Shown here piece by piece: positions 1 to 8,908 of a DNA stretch of 64,000 bases (position 1 is its first letter; every line of letters begins with the position of its first letter). Under the pieces are notes generated by a model. It did no database searches. It was not told the origin of the DNA and saw only the letters and a list, made by a program, of their open reading frames with translations. Origin of the DNA: Lentilactobacillus fungorum (GTDB taxonomy: Bacteria > Bacillota > Bacilli > Lactobacillales > Lactobacillaceae); the NCBI RefSeq assembly GCF_016860605.1, contig NZ_BNJR01000004.1, positions 372,001-436,000 on the forward strand. The letters are read 5' to 3'. The position numbers and the translations under genes are program-made.

Positions 1-161
1 AGTGGCTGCACATCGCAACGATGGTTACTACGATCATAAGAGATAATCCGTCCAACCATGTGACAATCAAGGTTCACACCAATATAGTCCAGTAAATCTC
101 CTTTGAGAAAATTAAGCTGTTTATTTTTGGGATCAATTGCCACTTTACGTTTTTTAGGCAT
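1..161 (-). CDS. Baseplate spike-like protein, Gp138 N-terminal type (partial)
   Basis: Only the first 53 codons are inside the window and the gene continues past the left edge. It starts MPKKRKVAID and contains the stretch MVGRIISYDRSNHRCDVQPL, which resembles the start of Gp138-type phage baseplate spike/OB-fold proteins. A GGAGGTGG ribosome site precedes the ATG, and the start overlaps the end of the tail hub gene by 8 bases, so the two are probably translationally coupled. The position after the hub gene is where contractile-tail phages carry the spike. The family call is by eye from a short fragment. Confidence 0.55.
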   Translation of the reverse strand, partial: MPKKRKVAIDPKNKQLNFLKGDLLDYIGVNLDCHMVGRIISYDRSNHRCDVQP

Positions 162-1086
162 ACACAACCACCTCCATTTGGTAAGTGTCCTGATCATGAG
201 TATGATCAACACTCTTCACTTTTTTTAATCCGGTAACATTGTCTGATTTCACATAAACAGCGGAGCCAGCGGCAATTCTGGGATCGTCAAAGCATTCCAG
301 TGTCCAAGTCGGTTCGCCATCGTCATCACTATTATAAGTGGGCTGTTGAGTTAATCCCGTTGTCGTTGTTAAATAGATATGCTCATTATAAGGGTTGGGC
401 TTTGATCCATCATCAATATAAAGCGCACCCTTGCGATAATATACTTTGCTTCCACAGTCTTTCACAATGGACTGAATAGCCGCCAAGGGCTTGGCAGAAA
501 GCGTATAACCTTTTTTATATCGGTGGTTGGTCTTTAAGTGAACGCCAGCAATATCAATTTTGGCATCACGTCGAATGCGATCAATAATTTGGCTGGCTTT
601 GGTTCCCTTTTTAAAGGTAATATTAACTTTCTTTACCTGACGTTTTTTGTAGGATACTTTGGTACCATTACTTTCCTTAACAGTATGCGTAACTAGCTTT
701 GATCCGTTAAACTTGGAATATAATCGTTTTTCCTTAGAATAATCTTTACCTTCCGAAAAAGTAATCTGAGTTTCCTTGTCCATACCGCTAAGTGTTTCTG
801 GAGCAACCTGGGTAATGGTGCCTTCAGTTAATTTTCCGTATAAATCAGTTGGCCCGCTGTACACAACGATATGGTCATTCTGATCAATCTTAGCTAAATG
901 TGACTTTGAAAGATTATAAACGGTAACCGTACAAGTCGCTGGGCTGCCACCATCATCAGAAGGAACATCATAGTTAATCCCGACTCCATCTCTCTCAGCA
1001 AGCTTTAGTTGATACCCATTATGGGTAATCACAATAGTTGTCGTATATCCCCAATAATAGCCTTTATTATTAATTGTTTCCGTCAT
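154..1086 (-). CDS. Tail hub protein (XkdQ / gp27-like)
   Basis: 310 residues. Its place after the LysM protein and baseplate plug and before a Gp138-like spike matches XkdQ-type hub proteins of contractile-tail phages, which form the central baseplate ring. An internal segment around residues 160 to 240 (KKGTKASQIIDRIRRDA, later AAIQSIVKDCGSKVYYRKGALYI) is typical of late-control/hub domains. The ATG overlaps the stop of the preceding plug gene by one base. The C-terminus overlaps the spike gene. The function is inferred mainly from gene order and general resemblance. Confidence 0.6.
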   Translation of the reverse strand: MTETINNKGYYWGYTTTIVITHNGYQLKLAERDGVGINYDVPSDDGGSPATCTVTVYNLSKSHLAKIDQNDHIVVYSGPTDLYGKLTEGTITQVAPETLSGMDKETQITFSEGKDYSKEKRLYSKFNGSKLVTHTVKESNGTKVSYKKRQVKKVNITFKKGTKASQIIDRIRRDAKIDIAGVHLKTNHRYKKGYTLSAKPLAAIQSIVKDCGSKVYYRKGALYIDDGSKPNPYNEHIYLTTTTGLTQQPTYNSDDDGEPTWTLECFDDPRIAAGSAVYVKSDNVTGLKKVKSVDHTHDQDTYQMEVVVYA

Positions 1087-1421
1087 TAATCCTCACCATC
1101 CGGAATATCATCAATACATAGTTGAATCGTGTCACCTAGATTCCCGGGATCAAGTTCAGTTTCATTCCCCGATTCGTCTAATGGTGTAATTGTCTCCAAC
1201 GGCAATCCATCTACATTAATGTTCCGCCAAAGCGGTTGATTAAGAACCAACACTTCACCGCCTCGAATCAGGTTGCCTTCCAAGTCACTAACGTCAACGG
1301 TAAAAACTCGATCGGTTTCGTTCCATTGAAATGTAAACAAGTAATTTCCGGAATCCAAATCAATTTCTTGTTCGTAAGGCATATCATCTGGAAGCACCGG
1401 AATATAATCATGAACTGGCAT
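1086..1421 (-). CDS. Baseplate plug protein (Pam3 gp18-like)
   Basis: 111 residues starting MPVHDYIPVLPDDMPYEQ. The beginning, and an acidic beta-rich body ending in IPDGED, match the baseplate plug family found between the LysM tail protein and the hub in lactic-acid-bacterial myophages. I chose the internal ATG at 1421 over an upstream in-frame codon because the stop of the LysM gene and this ATG overlap (TAATG) and a GAGGT ribosome site sits just upstream. The expected role is closing the tail tube at the baseplate. Confidence 0.65.
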   Translation of the reverse strand: MPVHDYIPVLPDDMPYEQEIDLDSGNYLFTFQWNETDRVFTVDVSDLEGNLIRGGEVLVLNQPLWRNINVDGLPLETITPLDESGNETELDPGNLGDTIQLCIDDIPDGED

Positions 1422-2629
1422 TATTGATACCTCACTTTCGCACCAACTGGGATATCCGTTGCAGGCCATTTATTGAGTTTCTCTAATGTTGAAACACTTA
1501 CCCCGTTTTTTTGTGAGACATACCAATAAGTCATCCCGGATTTCATGGTGATAGTTTTCTTGGTTGTCTTTTTACTCCCACTACTTTTGGTAGTTGAGGA
1601 TTTGGCCTTTTTCTTGGTCTTCTTTTTAGAAGAAGCAATTTTGGCTTTCATGGAATAAGTGAAGGTAATTGAAAGTTGCATTGAGCTTTTATTGCCTGCC
1701 GGATAGCCTGTTTTACCAACTGAAGACAGGTAACAGTGGGCCCACTTAGCAAAGCCCCGGACAACCACTTCAACGCCCTTACGTGCCCATCCCTGAAGAA
1801 TCTCATAAGCCGTATCACAGTCTTCTAAACTGTTGCCAAATAAATAGTACGTTCCCGACAACTGTTTGGAGGAACGTACACTGTAATTAGTTCGGGTGTC
1901 GCCTTTGTCAACGGCATAAACCGGAACATCTTGATCATTAGTTTCACTTGGATCAGCCTCTCCCAATAGGTAAACCCGACTGGTTTTTAAATCAGCACGA
2001 TAAACAGCGGTTTGACCCCCCATATACGTGTGATCATTTATTCGGCCAGCTTTCTTGGCAGCAGCAATTGTCTTCTTGATCTTAGCGCTGTTAGCTTTTT
2101 GCTGCTTCTTAACCTTGGCGGCATTACGAGCAGCTTTTTCTTTAGCATAAGCACTGTACTTCTTACTGTCTTTAGACTTCTTGGCCATTAAATCGCTAAT
2201 CTTTTTCTTCTCAGTTTTAATGTTGGCTTCTGCTTTAGTCTTAGCAGTCATTTCTTTGTTATATCCGGCACTGGAAGCAATCTTCTTCATCGTTGTAGCT
2301 ACTGCCGCTTTTTGCTTCTTTAAATCTTTAATCTTGGATTCGATTGATTTCTTTTTCGAAGAACTCTTAGTTTTGGCTAAGGCTTTCTCCTGATCCTCAA
2401 TTTGACTTTCCAGAGCATCATAAGCTTGGCTTTGGGTTTGGTAGCCATTAGCCTTATTTAAGTAATCGCTAGCTGTTTCGATTTTGTCCTTAGCAGTATC
2501 GATTGCCTTTTTGGCTGCATCGATTTTGTCAGCATCACCGGATACCACTTTTTTCCAAGTCTCTGTATCTTTAGCAATTGTCTGATCACTTTTGCCTTTT
2601 AAATTAAGTTTCTTTAGTTTGGTTGTCAT
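1421..2629 (-). CDS. LysM-containing tail protein (XkdP-like)
   Basis: 402 residues. The first ~200 are a lysine- and alanine-rich coiled coil (many KK, AK and EK pairs). Residues ~205 to 335 form a compact region, followed by a K/S/T-rich linker. The last ~40 residues are a LysM-like motif (WYVSQKNGVSVSTLEKLNKW ... IPVGAKVRY). XkdP-type proteins with a C-terminal LysM follow the tape measure in PBSX-like contractile tails and link tape measure and baseplate. The start overlaps the tape-measure stop. The long basic coiled coil is unusual for the family and could be a separate addition. Confidence 0.65.
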   Translation of the reverse strand: MTTKLKKLNLKGKSDQTIAKDTETWKKVVSGDADKIDAAKKAIDTAKDKIETASDYLNKANGYQTQSQAYDALESQIEDQEKALAKTKSSSKKKSIESKIKDLKKQKAAVATTMKKIASSAGYNKEMTAKTKAEANIKTEKKKISDLMAKKSKDSKKYSAYAKEKAARNAAKVKKQQKANSAKIKKTIAAAKKAGRINDHTYMGGQTAVYRADLKTSRVYLLGEADPSETNDQDVPVYAVDKGDTRTNYSVRSSKQLSGTYYLFGNSLEDCDTAYEILQGWARKGVEVVVRGFAKWAHCYLSSVGKTGYPAGNKSSMQLSITFTYSMKAKIASSKKKTKKKAKSSTTKSSGSKKTTKKTITMKSGMTYWYVSQKNGVSVSTLEKLNKWPATDIPVGAKVRYQ

Positions 2630-5600
2630 ACCGTTATGCCCCCATCATCATTAAAGCCAAGTTGTTGATGAAATTTGGCAATCTTTTCATCATTCGCTTT
2701 ATTAAGCACTTCATAAAGCTTGTTGAGCGTACTATCGCTCATATCTTCGCCACCTTGGATAGTGACATTAGTGCGGGCATCGATGGTCGCAGTTTTCTTG
2801 CCATTAATAATTTTTTCAGAAGCCTCATGTGGAATCATCAGGCCGCCCGTATCAGGTTTGAATAGCTCCCAGCCGTCTTCATTGACTTTAGCCAGTTGAT
2901 TCTTTTGAATTCTGCCGCCTTTGGCATATCCTTCAGGGCCTGAAACACGGGCAAAGGCTGATGCACCTTTACCATAGATGTGCTTCATGTAATTAATGCC
3001 AGCTAATAAATCATCATAACCATTAAAAATATTTCCATGTCCTTTAAATTTATATGCATTAAAGGTAGGCCCAATAGTTTGGACAAGCCCTTCAGACGGA
3101 TGGCCAGCCTTCGCGTTAGAATCCCAATGGTTAACAGCTTTAGGATTACCATTAGACTCACGTTGGATAACTCTCATCCAAGCTGCCACTTGCGAAGCAG
3201 AAGCACTAAAACCGTTAGCTTTCAAAGCTTTAATGACATACGGCTTCCAACGAGAAACCGAATCTCCCGCCGGATTACCATACGATCCACCAGCATTGTC
3301 GCCAAACATGCTGGCTAACTTGTCCATAAATTTGAAAAAGCCACCGCCAACTTGTTTTTTAATCAGTGATTGCATTCCACTTCCAGCGGACTTTTTCTCA
3401 TTCTTTCCTTTTCCATCTCCATCTGTTAAACCTGGAACTCTGAACAAGCCTCTAAAGCCACTCATAAATCCTTTAATTGGGGCAAACTTAATTCCATCAC
3501 TTGGATTTTCGGCATTGTACATCCGACCATTTCCAGATGTAGAAGTTACTACACCAACATGCCCATTCCAAAATGCCAAATCACCTGGTTTGCCAGAGCC
3601 CCACGAAATATGGTGAGAGGCTGCTTGCTCAGGCCCGGTAGTTGATCCAGGAAGAGTAATACCAATATGTTTCAAAGCTTCATAAACCAATCCAGAACAG
3701 TCATAGTAATTAGGGCCTAAACGTTTACCTGCTACCTCTGAATAACCAGAAGCTGCTTTGCCTAACTTGATGGCTTCACGAACAAAATCTCCGCGTGAAC
3801 CTGATCCATAACCGGCACTGCCATCTAGATCAACCATTCCCCAAAGAGATTTCCACCAATCAGAAGCTTGTGACTTCATTTTGTTGTAGAAACCACCAGC
3901 AAAGTCCGACAGCACTTCACCACTGCCTTTGGGTTTGGTTAACATCCCAGTTAGGTACTTAATTGGATGTCCAATAATCTTTTTGACTGTCTTGAATACT
4001 TTTTCAGTAGCCTTTAAAACGCCGCCAGCAACGTTACCAATAGCTCCGATCCCTTTTTCAACGCCACCGACAACCGATGATCCAACACTCTTGGCACCGT
4101 TCCAAATGCTGCTTAACAATCCGGTCCCTTTAGCAAAATGCTGAATGCCATTCAGTGACAATGCAAACTTAGTTTCAGAAGCGTTCAACACTTCGGCGCC
4201 TGGTTCAAGCAATCGTTTAACGTTAGTTCCTTTGATCAATTCACTCATTCCGTTAGGATGAATCAACATTTCACGGTTGCCAGTTTCAGGTGAGTCATGA
4301 CCATCATTTAGCATAGCTAAAGTTGGCCGAGTAATCTCTTGACGTTGGTTGCTAAGCATTCCCGTACCAGAAGCAAAATGGACATAGCCAATCTTACCAA
4401 TGGCGTTGCTCTTGCCACCAAACATGTGGATAACCGAATCAATACCACCAATTCCAGAATTCAGAACTTTAATCACATCATTAATTCCGTTCTGAACATG
4501 CTTGACAATCCCTTTCCATAAGTCGCCAAACCAGTCAGAAATACCATTCCAAAATGACTTCCAGCCTTTACCAATATCATGCCAAGCATTGCTAAATAGT
4601 TTAATTGTGTCGTTTAATCTGCCGCCGGTTAGATCATTAATCCAGTCAAGACCAGACTTAAAGATATTCTTTAATAATTTCCAAAGTGATTCTCCTACCC
4701 TAGAAATATCTTTTCGTAAGTTTTTCCAATTTCCAGTTAGTATATCTATCCAAGTATTCGTCACCCGTTCAATGACTTTAAAACCTGTTTTAAATATTCT
4801 TTGAGCGTCTTTCCAAAGGTTCCCAAACTGTTTAGTAACGTCTTTTGCTAATTTTCGAGCTTCTTTTACAATACCGTTTACAAACGTTCGGAATTTTTTA
4901 TCATGTTTGTACAACTTTGTAAGAATAGCTATAACTCCAACAATTGCAGTTATCCAAATAGCCCAAGGTGCCGCTTTAATAGCAGCATCCATTATTCGAG
5001 TGGCTCCTGTAAATTCAAGTATTCTTTTTCTTAAATTAAACATTCCCAAAGTCATTTCTAATAGCTTTTTCCCTGCAAACGCCGCTACCATTGCTGATCC
5101 AATTCCTCTGATTGCATTCTTCTGCTCAGCAACATTTTTTATACCATTAGCAATTCCCCGTATACCTTTGGATGCTTTACCACTATTGCCGCCAATTGAA
5201 CGAATGATTGCTGAAATAGGCTTCCATGCACCAACTGCAAGATTCTTCCCAATGCTAAATACTGATTTAGCAATCTCCGTTAACGGTTTGCGGTTTTTAA
5301 CAAGAAATTTAATCGCGTCTCCAAGATAATTCCCTACTTTAGCACCCAAGGCCTTGGCAATCCCTTGTAGTTGTTTCTTTACGTCTCCTAAACCGCCCTT
5401 CTTTCCATCAACGGATTCAAGCGCTTTAGCAACACCTTCAGTCAAAGGAGCCGCAAACGCTGATTTAACATTCTGCCAAGTACCCACAATACTTGCTAAC
5501 TGTCCTTTAGTTGTCTTACCAAACGCCGCCCATTCTTTACTACTCATTTTAGCGGCGGTAGTCATATATTGTTGTAACTTAGCGCCAGTAATCTTGCTAT

Positions 5601-6570
5601 TCTTTAATTGATCATTGAATGCCTTGGTGGTCATACCACTCGCAGAAATAATTGCTTTTTGGAATGCAGGAAGTTGTCCAATTGAACGCTGAAAGAATCC
5701 AGCAGACACATTTTTAGACCCGCCAAGTTTAGCTACGCCCATTGCGATTTGTTGTATTTGTTGACCTGATTTACCGGCTGCTGATCCAAACGCCGAAATT
5801 TCATTAGTGAACTTCTTTGCTTGAGAGTCGCTATTAGTTAACGCATAAAATTTCTTTTGCATAGCATCAATCGCGGTTCCAGCGATGTTAGATTGTCCTC
5901 GAATAACTCCGATTTCATCAGTCATACCTTTTGCCTGTTTTTTAGACAAACCGATATTTTCCCATTGTGCACGAATTTGTTCACCGCCTTCGGCCAACTC
6001 ATAACCAGATTTAACGACACCCTCAATTCCAGAAGCCATAGTCTGTAGCCCATTTGATACTGCCGTCCCAACGAAACTACCAAAAATAATATCGTGTAGT
6101 CGTTTCATTCTTTGATGAGCTTTATCAACATGATTAGAGTAGTTCTTAATGGCATCTGATCCCTTGTTGGTTGATTTGGTTATATTATCAGTAGATTGAT
6201 TAATTTCAGTTAAAACGTGCTTAGGCATTCGCTGCATTTCATCGGACGCTGCTTTAACTGAATCTTTCATTCTTCTCATTTCAGAATTTTGCTGATGAAT
6301 AGCATCTGTTGTTCGAGTAGTAGCTTTGTTAAAGTATCCCATACCTTCAATAGTGCCTTTAATGGAGTCTTGTATTTGATTAAACTCTCGACTGCTCTTA
6401 CCGCCAAAGCCACTAAATGAGTTTCGGAATTGCTCCGTCACATGGTCAAAATCTTTAAATGCCGCTTTAAGGTCATCAACCATTGAGCTAGCTTTACGGA
6501 GATCTTCCAGCCCATTCATATTCAGATCAACACCAATACCGGCATGTTTAAGTTCCTTAGATTCAGCCAT
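2626..6570 (-). CDS. Tail tape measure protein with NlpC/P60 and transglycosylase domains
   Basis: 1314 residues; tape-measure length sets tail length. The N-terminal ~400 residues are helical with tape-measure features, and there is a hydrophobic stretch near residues 510 to 560. Two peptidoglycan-cleaving domains follow. One is NlpC/P60-like around residues 925 to 1035 (NYYDCSGLVYEAL with the catalytic Cys, NGHVGVV with the His). The other is lytic-transglycosylase-like around 1100 to 1215 (RESNGNPKAVN with the catalytic Glu, then GLVQTIGPTF). These probably open the wall during DNA injection. GGAGGT precedes the ATG. It is the first gene after a reversed moron. Confidence 0.9.
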   Translation of the reverse strand: MAESKELKHAGIGVDLNMNGLEDLRKASSMVDDLKAAFKDFDHVTEQFRNSFSGFGGKSSREFNQIQDSIKGTIEGMGYFNKATTRTTDAIHQQNSEMRRMKDSVKAASDEMQRMPKHVLTEINQSTDNITKSTNKGSDAIKNYSNHVDKAHQRMKRLHDIIFGSFVGTAVSNGLQTMASGIEGVVKSGYELAEGGEQIRAQWENIGLSKKQAKGMTDEIGVIRGQSNIAGTAIDAMQKKFYALTNSDSQAKKFTNEISAFGSAAGKSGQQIQQIAMGVAKLGGSKNVSAGFFQRSIGQLPAFQKAIISASGMTTKAFNDQLKNSKITGAKLQQYMTTAAKMSSKEWAAFGKTTKGQLASIVGTWQNVKSAFAAPLTEGVAKALESVDGKKGGLGDVKKQLQGIAKALGAKVGNYLGDAIKFLVKNRKPLTEIAKSVFSIGKNLAVGAWKPISAIIRSIGGNSGKASKGIRGIANGIKNVAEQKNAIRGIGSAMVAAFAGKKLLEMTLGMFNLRKRILEFTGATRIMDAAIKAAPWAIWITAIVGVIAILTKLYKHDKKFRTFVNGIVKEARKLAKDVTKQFGNLWKDAQRIFKTGFKVIERVTNTWIDILTGNWKNLRKDISRVGESLWKLLKNIFKSGLDWINDLTGGRLNDTIKLFSNAWHDIGKGWKSFWNGISDWFGDLWKGIVKHVQNGINDVIKVLNSGIGGIDSVIHMFGGKSNAIGKIGYVHFASGTGMLSNQRQEITRPTLAMLNDGHDSPETGNREMLIHPNGMSELIKGTNVKRLLEPGAEVLNASETKFALSLNGIQHFAKGTGLLSSIWNGAKSVGSSVVGGVEKGIGAIGNVAGGVLKATEKVFKTVKKIIGHPIKYLTGMLTKPKGSGEVLSDFAGGFYNKMKSQASDWWKSLWGMVDLDGSAGYGSGSRGDFVREAIKLGKAASGYSEVAGKRLGPNYYDCSGLVYEALKHIGITLPGSTTGPEQAASHHISWGSGKPGDLAFWNGHVGVVTSTSGNGRMYNAENPSDGIKFAPIKGFMSGFRGLFRVPGLTDGDGKGKNEKKSAGSGMQSLIKKQVGGGFFKFMDKLASMFGDNAGGSYGNPAGDSVSRWKPYVIKALKANGFSASASQVAAWMRVIQRESNGNPKAVNHWDSNAKAGHPSEGLVQTIGPTFNAYKFKGHGNIFNGYDDLLAGINYMKHIYGKGASAFARVSGPEGYAKGGRIQKNQLAKVNEDGWELFKPDTGGLMIPHEASEKIINGKKTATIDARTNVTIQGGEDMSDSTLNKLYEVLNKANDEKIAKFHQQLGFNDDGGITV

Positions 6571-6611
6571 TATTCTTACCTCCTTTCTAATTAATCTGTT
6601 TATGTTGAACC

Positions 6612-6657
6612 CCTTAGTGGGATAATGAAAATAATTCCATTAAGGGTGGTGATAAAA
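6612..6657 (+). promoter_or_regulatory. Leader shared with the DUF2188 gene
   Basis: This leader carries TAGTGGGATAAT followed by ATTCCATTAA and a GGTGGTG ribosome site. Nearly the same string precedes the plus-strand gene at 36448, about 30 kb away. GATAAT (6621 to 6626) could be a -10 box, but I see no good -35, so an activator may be needed. TGGGAT and ATTCCA give the element dyad character. Confidence 0.45.
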
Positions 6658-6870
6658 ATGGCTTTTGTAAATCCGGATTCGTTTGCTAACGCAGTTCTTG
6701 CTTCAAGAAAGGATAAAGTTTCTCTGGAAGATGCTTTAGAATTCTACGAGCAAGCTGTCAAAATTGCTCAAGTGCATAACGCAAAAGAACCAAAGGGCAA
6801 TTCTGAGGATGCTGACTTATCATTTGAAGAGCAAGATCAGCTATTGCGCGATAAGGGAATTATCGATTAG
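6658..6870 (+). CDS. Small moron protein in the tail operon
   Basis: 70 residues (MAFVNPDSFANAVLASRKDK... ending QLLRDKGIID), soluble and acidic, mostly helical; I do not recognise a family. It is on the plus strand inside the minus-strand tail operon, between the tape measure and chaperone genes, with its own leader and a downstream hairpin, which is the definition of a moron. The ATG at 6658 follows GGTGGTGATAAAA. An upstream in-frame ATG at 6625 falls in the -10-like element and is not credible. It is probably expressed from the prophage in the lysogen. Confidence 0.7.
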   Translation: MAFVNPDSFANAVLASRKDKVSLEDALEFYEQAVKIAQVHNAKEPKGNSEDADLSFEEQDQLLRDKGIID

Positions 6871-6880
6871 TCATTGTGGA

Positions 6881-6907
6881 AAGGAGTGGGGCCTAATTCT
6901 GCTCCTT
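6881..6907 (+). terminator. Hairpin terminator after the moron
   Basis: AAAGGAG and CTCCTTT pair around a 15-base loop and are followed by a T run. It would stop the plus-strand moron transcript. It overlaps the 3' end of the converging minus-strand gene. Confidence 0.5.
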
Positions 6908-7081
6908 TTTGCTCTCAAAAAGAGTTTGGGCACTGTAATTATTGTCTAGGAGCTTGATACTATTCATGATATTTCTATCTAGAACACTGTTTTCGTTTCC
7001 GTATACGTTTATCAGAATCAGTAACCTAAGCAGTCGATTAGTCCGTTTAAGTTCCATAATCACATCATCCTTGGCACTCAT
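6893..7081 (-). CDS. Small hypothetical phage protein
   Basis: 62 residues (MSAKDDVIMELKRTNRLLRLLILINVYGN...). The N-terminal half is a leucine-rich helix that might be amphipathic or membrane-associated; no family recognised. GGAGGTGAGGG directly before the ATG makes translation likely. It lies between the chaperone genes and the tape measure and overlaps the terminator of the opposing moron. Confidence 0.6.
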   Translation of the reverse strand: MSAKDDVIMELKRTNRLLRLLILINVYGNENSVLDRNIMNSIKLLDNNYSAQTLFESKKEQN

Positions 7082-7085
7082 TCCC

Positions 7086-7334
7086 TCACCTCCTTTCAGC
7101 TACAATGTCTATCGTCGAGTTCTCTAATGCATACTCCCACGAAGCTCGTTCAAAATCCTTGTTGGCTGACTTTGGATTCTAACCAGAGCATCGTGCAACA
7201 TATTCTTGGTAATGACGTTCATACTCTTGTCTGGAAACGGGACCACCTTTGAACGTTAATCCAGTAAAAATAGATTTATATTTGTGGTTTTGGGAATCCT
7301 TACTTTCCGGAATCACATTTTTGTTATGCATCAT
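7086..7334 (-). pseudogene. Small phage gene interrupted by an in-frame amber codon
   Basis: AAGGAGG precedes ATG-ATG at 7334. The frame reads 51 codons (MMHNKNVIPESKDSQNHKYK ... YVARCSG), meets TAG at 7179 to 7181, then continues in the same frame for about 30 sensible codons (NPKSANKDFERASWEYALEN ...) to TGA at 7086, exactly at the ribosome site of the next gene. Continuity on both sides of the TAG points to one ~82-codon gene with a nonsense mutation, or to readthrough. The 51-residue product could still be made. No family recognised. Confidence 0.6.
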
Positions 7335-7438
7335 TCTCTGCCTCCTTACATTCTTGCCTCACGGTTTAACGATAGCATTACCAAAAAGAAGCTTACAAAG
7401 TCGCAGTTTAGTCAAAAGATTAAACGTGGTGGCTCCAT

Positions 7439-7735
7439 TCATTTTCCCTTCTTTTTCCCAAACAAATCATTTGCAAATTTAATCAGTGCTTCATAGACAC
7501 CACTTGCAACAATTTCTCTTTGTTGTTCTGCAATCTTTTGCGCCTTGGAATTTGCCAAAATGAATTCATCTTGTGTCATCTTTTTAAGCTCTGTTTCAGG
7601 AATCCCCAGCATCCAAGATGTATTAAGATAACTGATGTTTTGTTGAATCTCTTTGGCTACTTTCTGATGATCAATTTGTCCGAATTCATTAGCATACTTG
7701 GATCTACTTCGGTCGTACCGTTCCCGCAACGAATC
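7439..7735 (-). CDS. Tail assembly chaperone, frameshift (GT) portion
   Basis: About 98 codons in a different frame from the upstream chaperone gene. The frame is open from 7744, but no ribosome site precedes any start (only a TTG at 7729 without Shine-Dalgarno), so it is most likely reached by frameshifting from the 7704..8333 frame. The sequence DSLRERYDRSRSKYANEFGQ ... EYFLANS-type helices ending FGKKKGK is helical and basic at the end. Making a short and a long chaperone just before the tape measure is the lambda G/GT arrangement. Confidence 0.65.
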   Translation of the reverse strand, partial: DSLRERYDRSRSKYANEFGQIDHQKVAKEIQQNISYLNTSWMLGIPETELKKMTQDEFILANSKAQKIAEQQREIVASGVYEALIKFANDLFGKKKGK

Positions 7736-8333
7736 GAAATGATTTCATCAGAATAGCCAAAACACCATTTCGATTTAAAATATCACCCAGATAATTGGTA
7801 GCCTCACTCATTGCCGTGCCACCTAAGCCATAGCCGTGACCGGCTGGATCCCAATACTTCATTTTGACAATTTGAGGCGTTTTTTCATCAGTCCGCAGGA
7901 CCTCATGATTAAGTGACTCTAAGGTGTCATGCATATTCAAAGCTCCAGATGGCCGCTCACCACTCATAAACAGCTGTAATGCTGTTCGATATCTTGGAAA
8001 GACCAGGTTAATTTTGACATCTTCACCGCGATTGTTTTTCTTAATAATTGTCTTTTTGTTCAGTTTTTCTGGTAAGTCATTGTTAAGCTGACCATAGTTA
8101 AGACGTGGATTTACCAAAACATTCGTCATGATCAGGTCGAACGCTGACCCATAGTCGGATGTATCATCGCCAACATTGATAAGGTCCATAATCTGTGTAG
8201 CAATCCCGATTCCAGGATCCTGTAAAGTGATCGTTTTAGTATGCTTTTTATTGTTATCGTCAGTCCATTCAACAGTTTCATGAAATTCATTACCCATTAA
8301 GGCTTTAAGCTTTGTTTCATCATTTTCGGACAT
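7704..8333 (-). CDS. Tail assembly chaperone (gpG-like; XkdN position)
   Basis: 209 residues if read to its own TAG. It lies directly after the tail tube gene and before the tape measure, where contractile-tail phages place XkdN/G-type assembly chaperones. It starts MSENDETKLKALMGNEFHET. The last ~10 codons run through AAATCATTTCG; a +1 slip there joins the 7439..7735 frame and gives a ~297-residue form. The identification rests on position, size and the overlapping second frame, more than on motifs. Confidence 0.7.
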   Translation of the reverse strand: MSENDETKLKALMGNEFHETVEWTDDNNKKHTKTITLQDPGIGIATQIMDLINVGDDTSDYGSAFDLIMTNVLVNPRLNYGQLNNDLPEKLNKKTIIKKNNRGEDVKINLVFPRYRTALQLFMSGERPSGALNMHDTLESLNHEVLRTDEKTPQIVKMKYWDPAGHGYGLGGTAMSEATNYLGDILNRNGVLAILMKSFRFVAGTVRPK

Positions 8334-8392
8334 TTTAATTTCTCCTTACAAAAAGAGCTGCCATTTAGGCAACTCCAATTTCCTTATTTAAT

Positions 8393-8893
8393 TTAATCAG
8401 AAAACAGTGAGTCTTCTGGTTGATTACCATCATTGTGATAGTAACCAACTAAGACTGACCATGCCAATGCGTATGCTGCCTCATTACCTTGGTTGTTTGG
8501 ATAACCAGCCAATCGGCAACCTTCAGCAGTAATAACTTCGCCTGTTGAATCGTTAACGATATTTAAGCCAAAAAGATCATCAGCCGTTAATTTGCCTGCT
8601 GTCATCTTATCATGTTGAGCATGGAACAAATAGAATAGAATGTCAGTCGTAGTTGTCCCAGGATACGTGTTAAGCGTGATGCTACCCGTTTCATCTTCAG
8701 TATCAAAGAACATCACATTTGAGTGAAAATCACCCTGCATAGTTGTCTGGGCTCCAGTAGCTTGAGAACTAAAAGCTTCACCATTTTGGAAGCCTCCAAG
8801 TTCCTTTGACTGACTCTTCCAGAGTAAATAAATGTGAAGGAAACGAGCTGAATATAGGTTAACTTCTTTGCCATTTGATAATGTAATTGTCAT
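8393..8893 (-). CDS. Tail tube protein
   Basis: 166 residues, beta-rich (GDFHSNVMFFDTEDETGSI, LNTYPGTTTTDILFYLF). The size and its place between the sheath and the chaperones fit the inner tube protein of contractile tails, which polymerises into the DNA conduit. It is read 15 bases after the sheath stop. No single diagnostic motif is visible, so the call relies on context and fold-like composition. Confidence 0.65.
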   Translation of the reverse strand: MTITLSNGKEVNLYSARFLHIYLLWKSQSKELGGFQNGEAFSSQATGAQTTMQGDFHSNVMFFDTEDETGSITLNTYPGTTTTDILFYLFHAQHDKMTAGKLTADDLFGLNIVNDSTGEVITAEGCRLAGYPNNQGNEAAYALAWSVLVGYYHNDGNQPEDSLFSD

Positions 8894-8908
8894 AAGTTAT
8901 TCACTCCT

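Noticed and set aside
3233-3616. Plus-strand frame of 127 codons inside the tape measure gene
   Set aside because: Antisense shadow of the tape measure; no ribosome site and no protein-like pattern.
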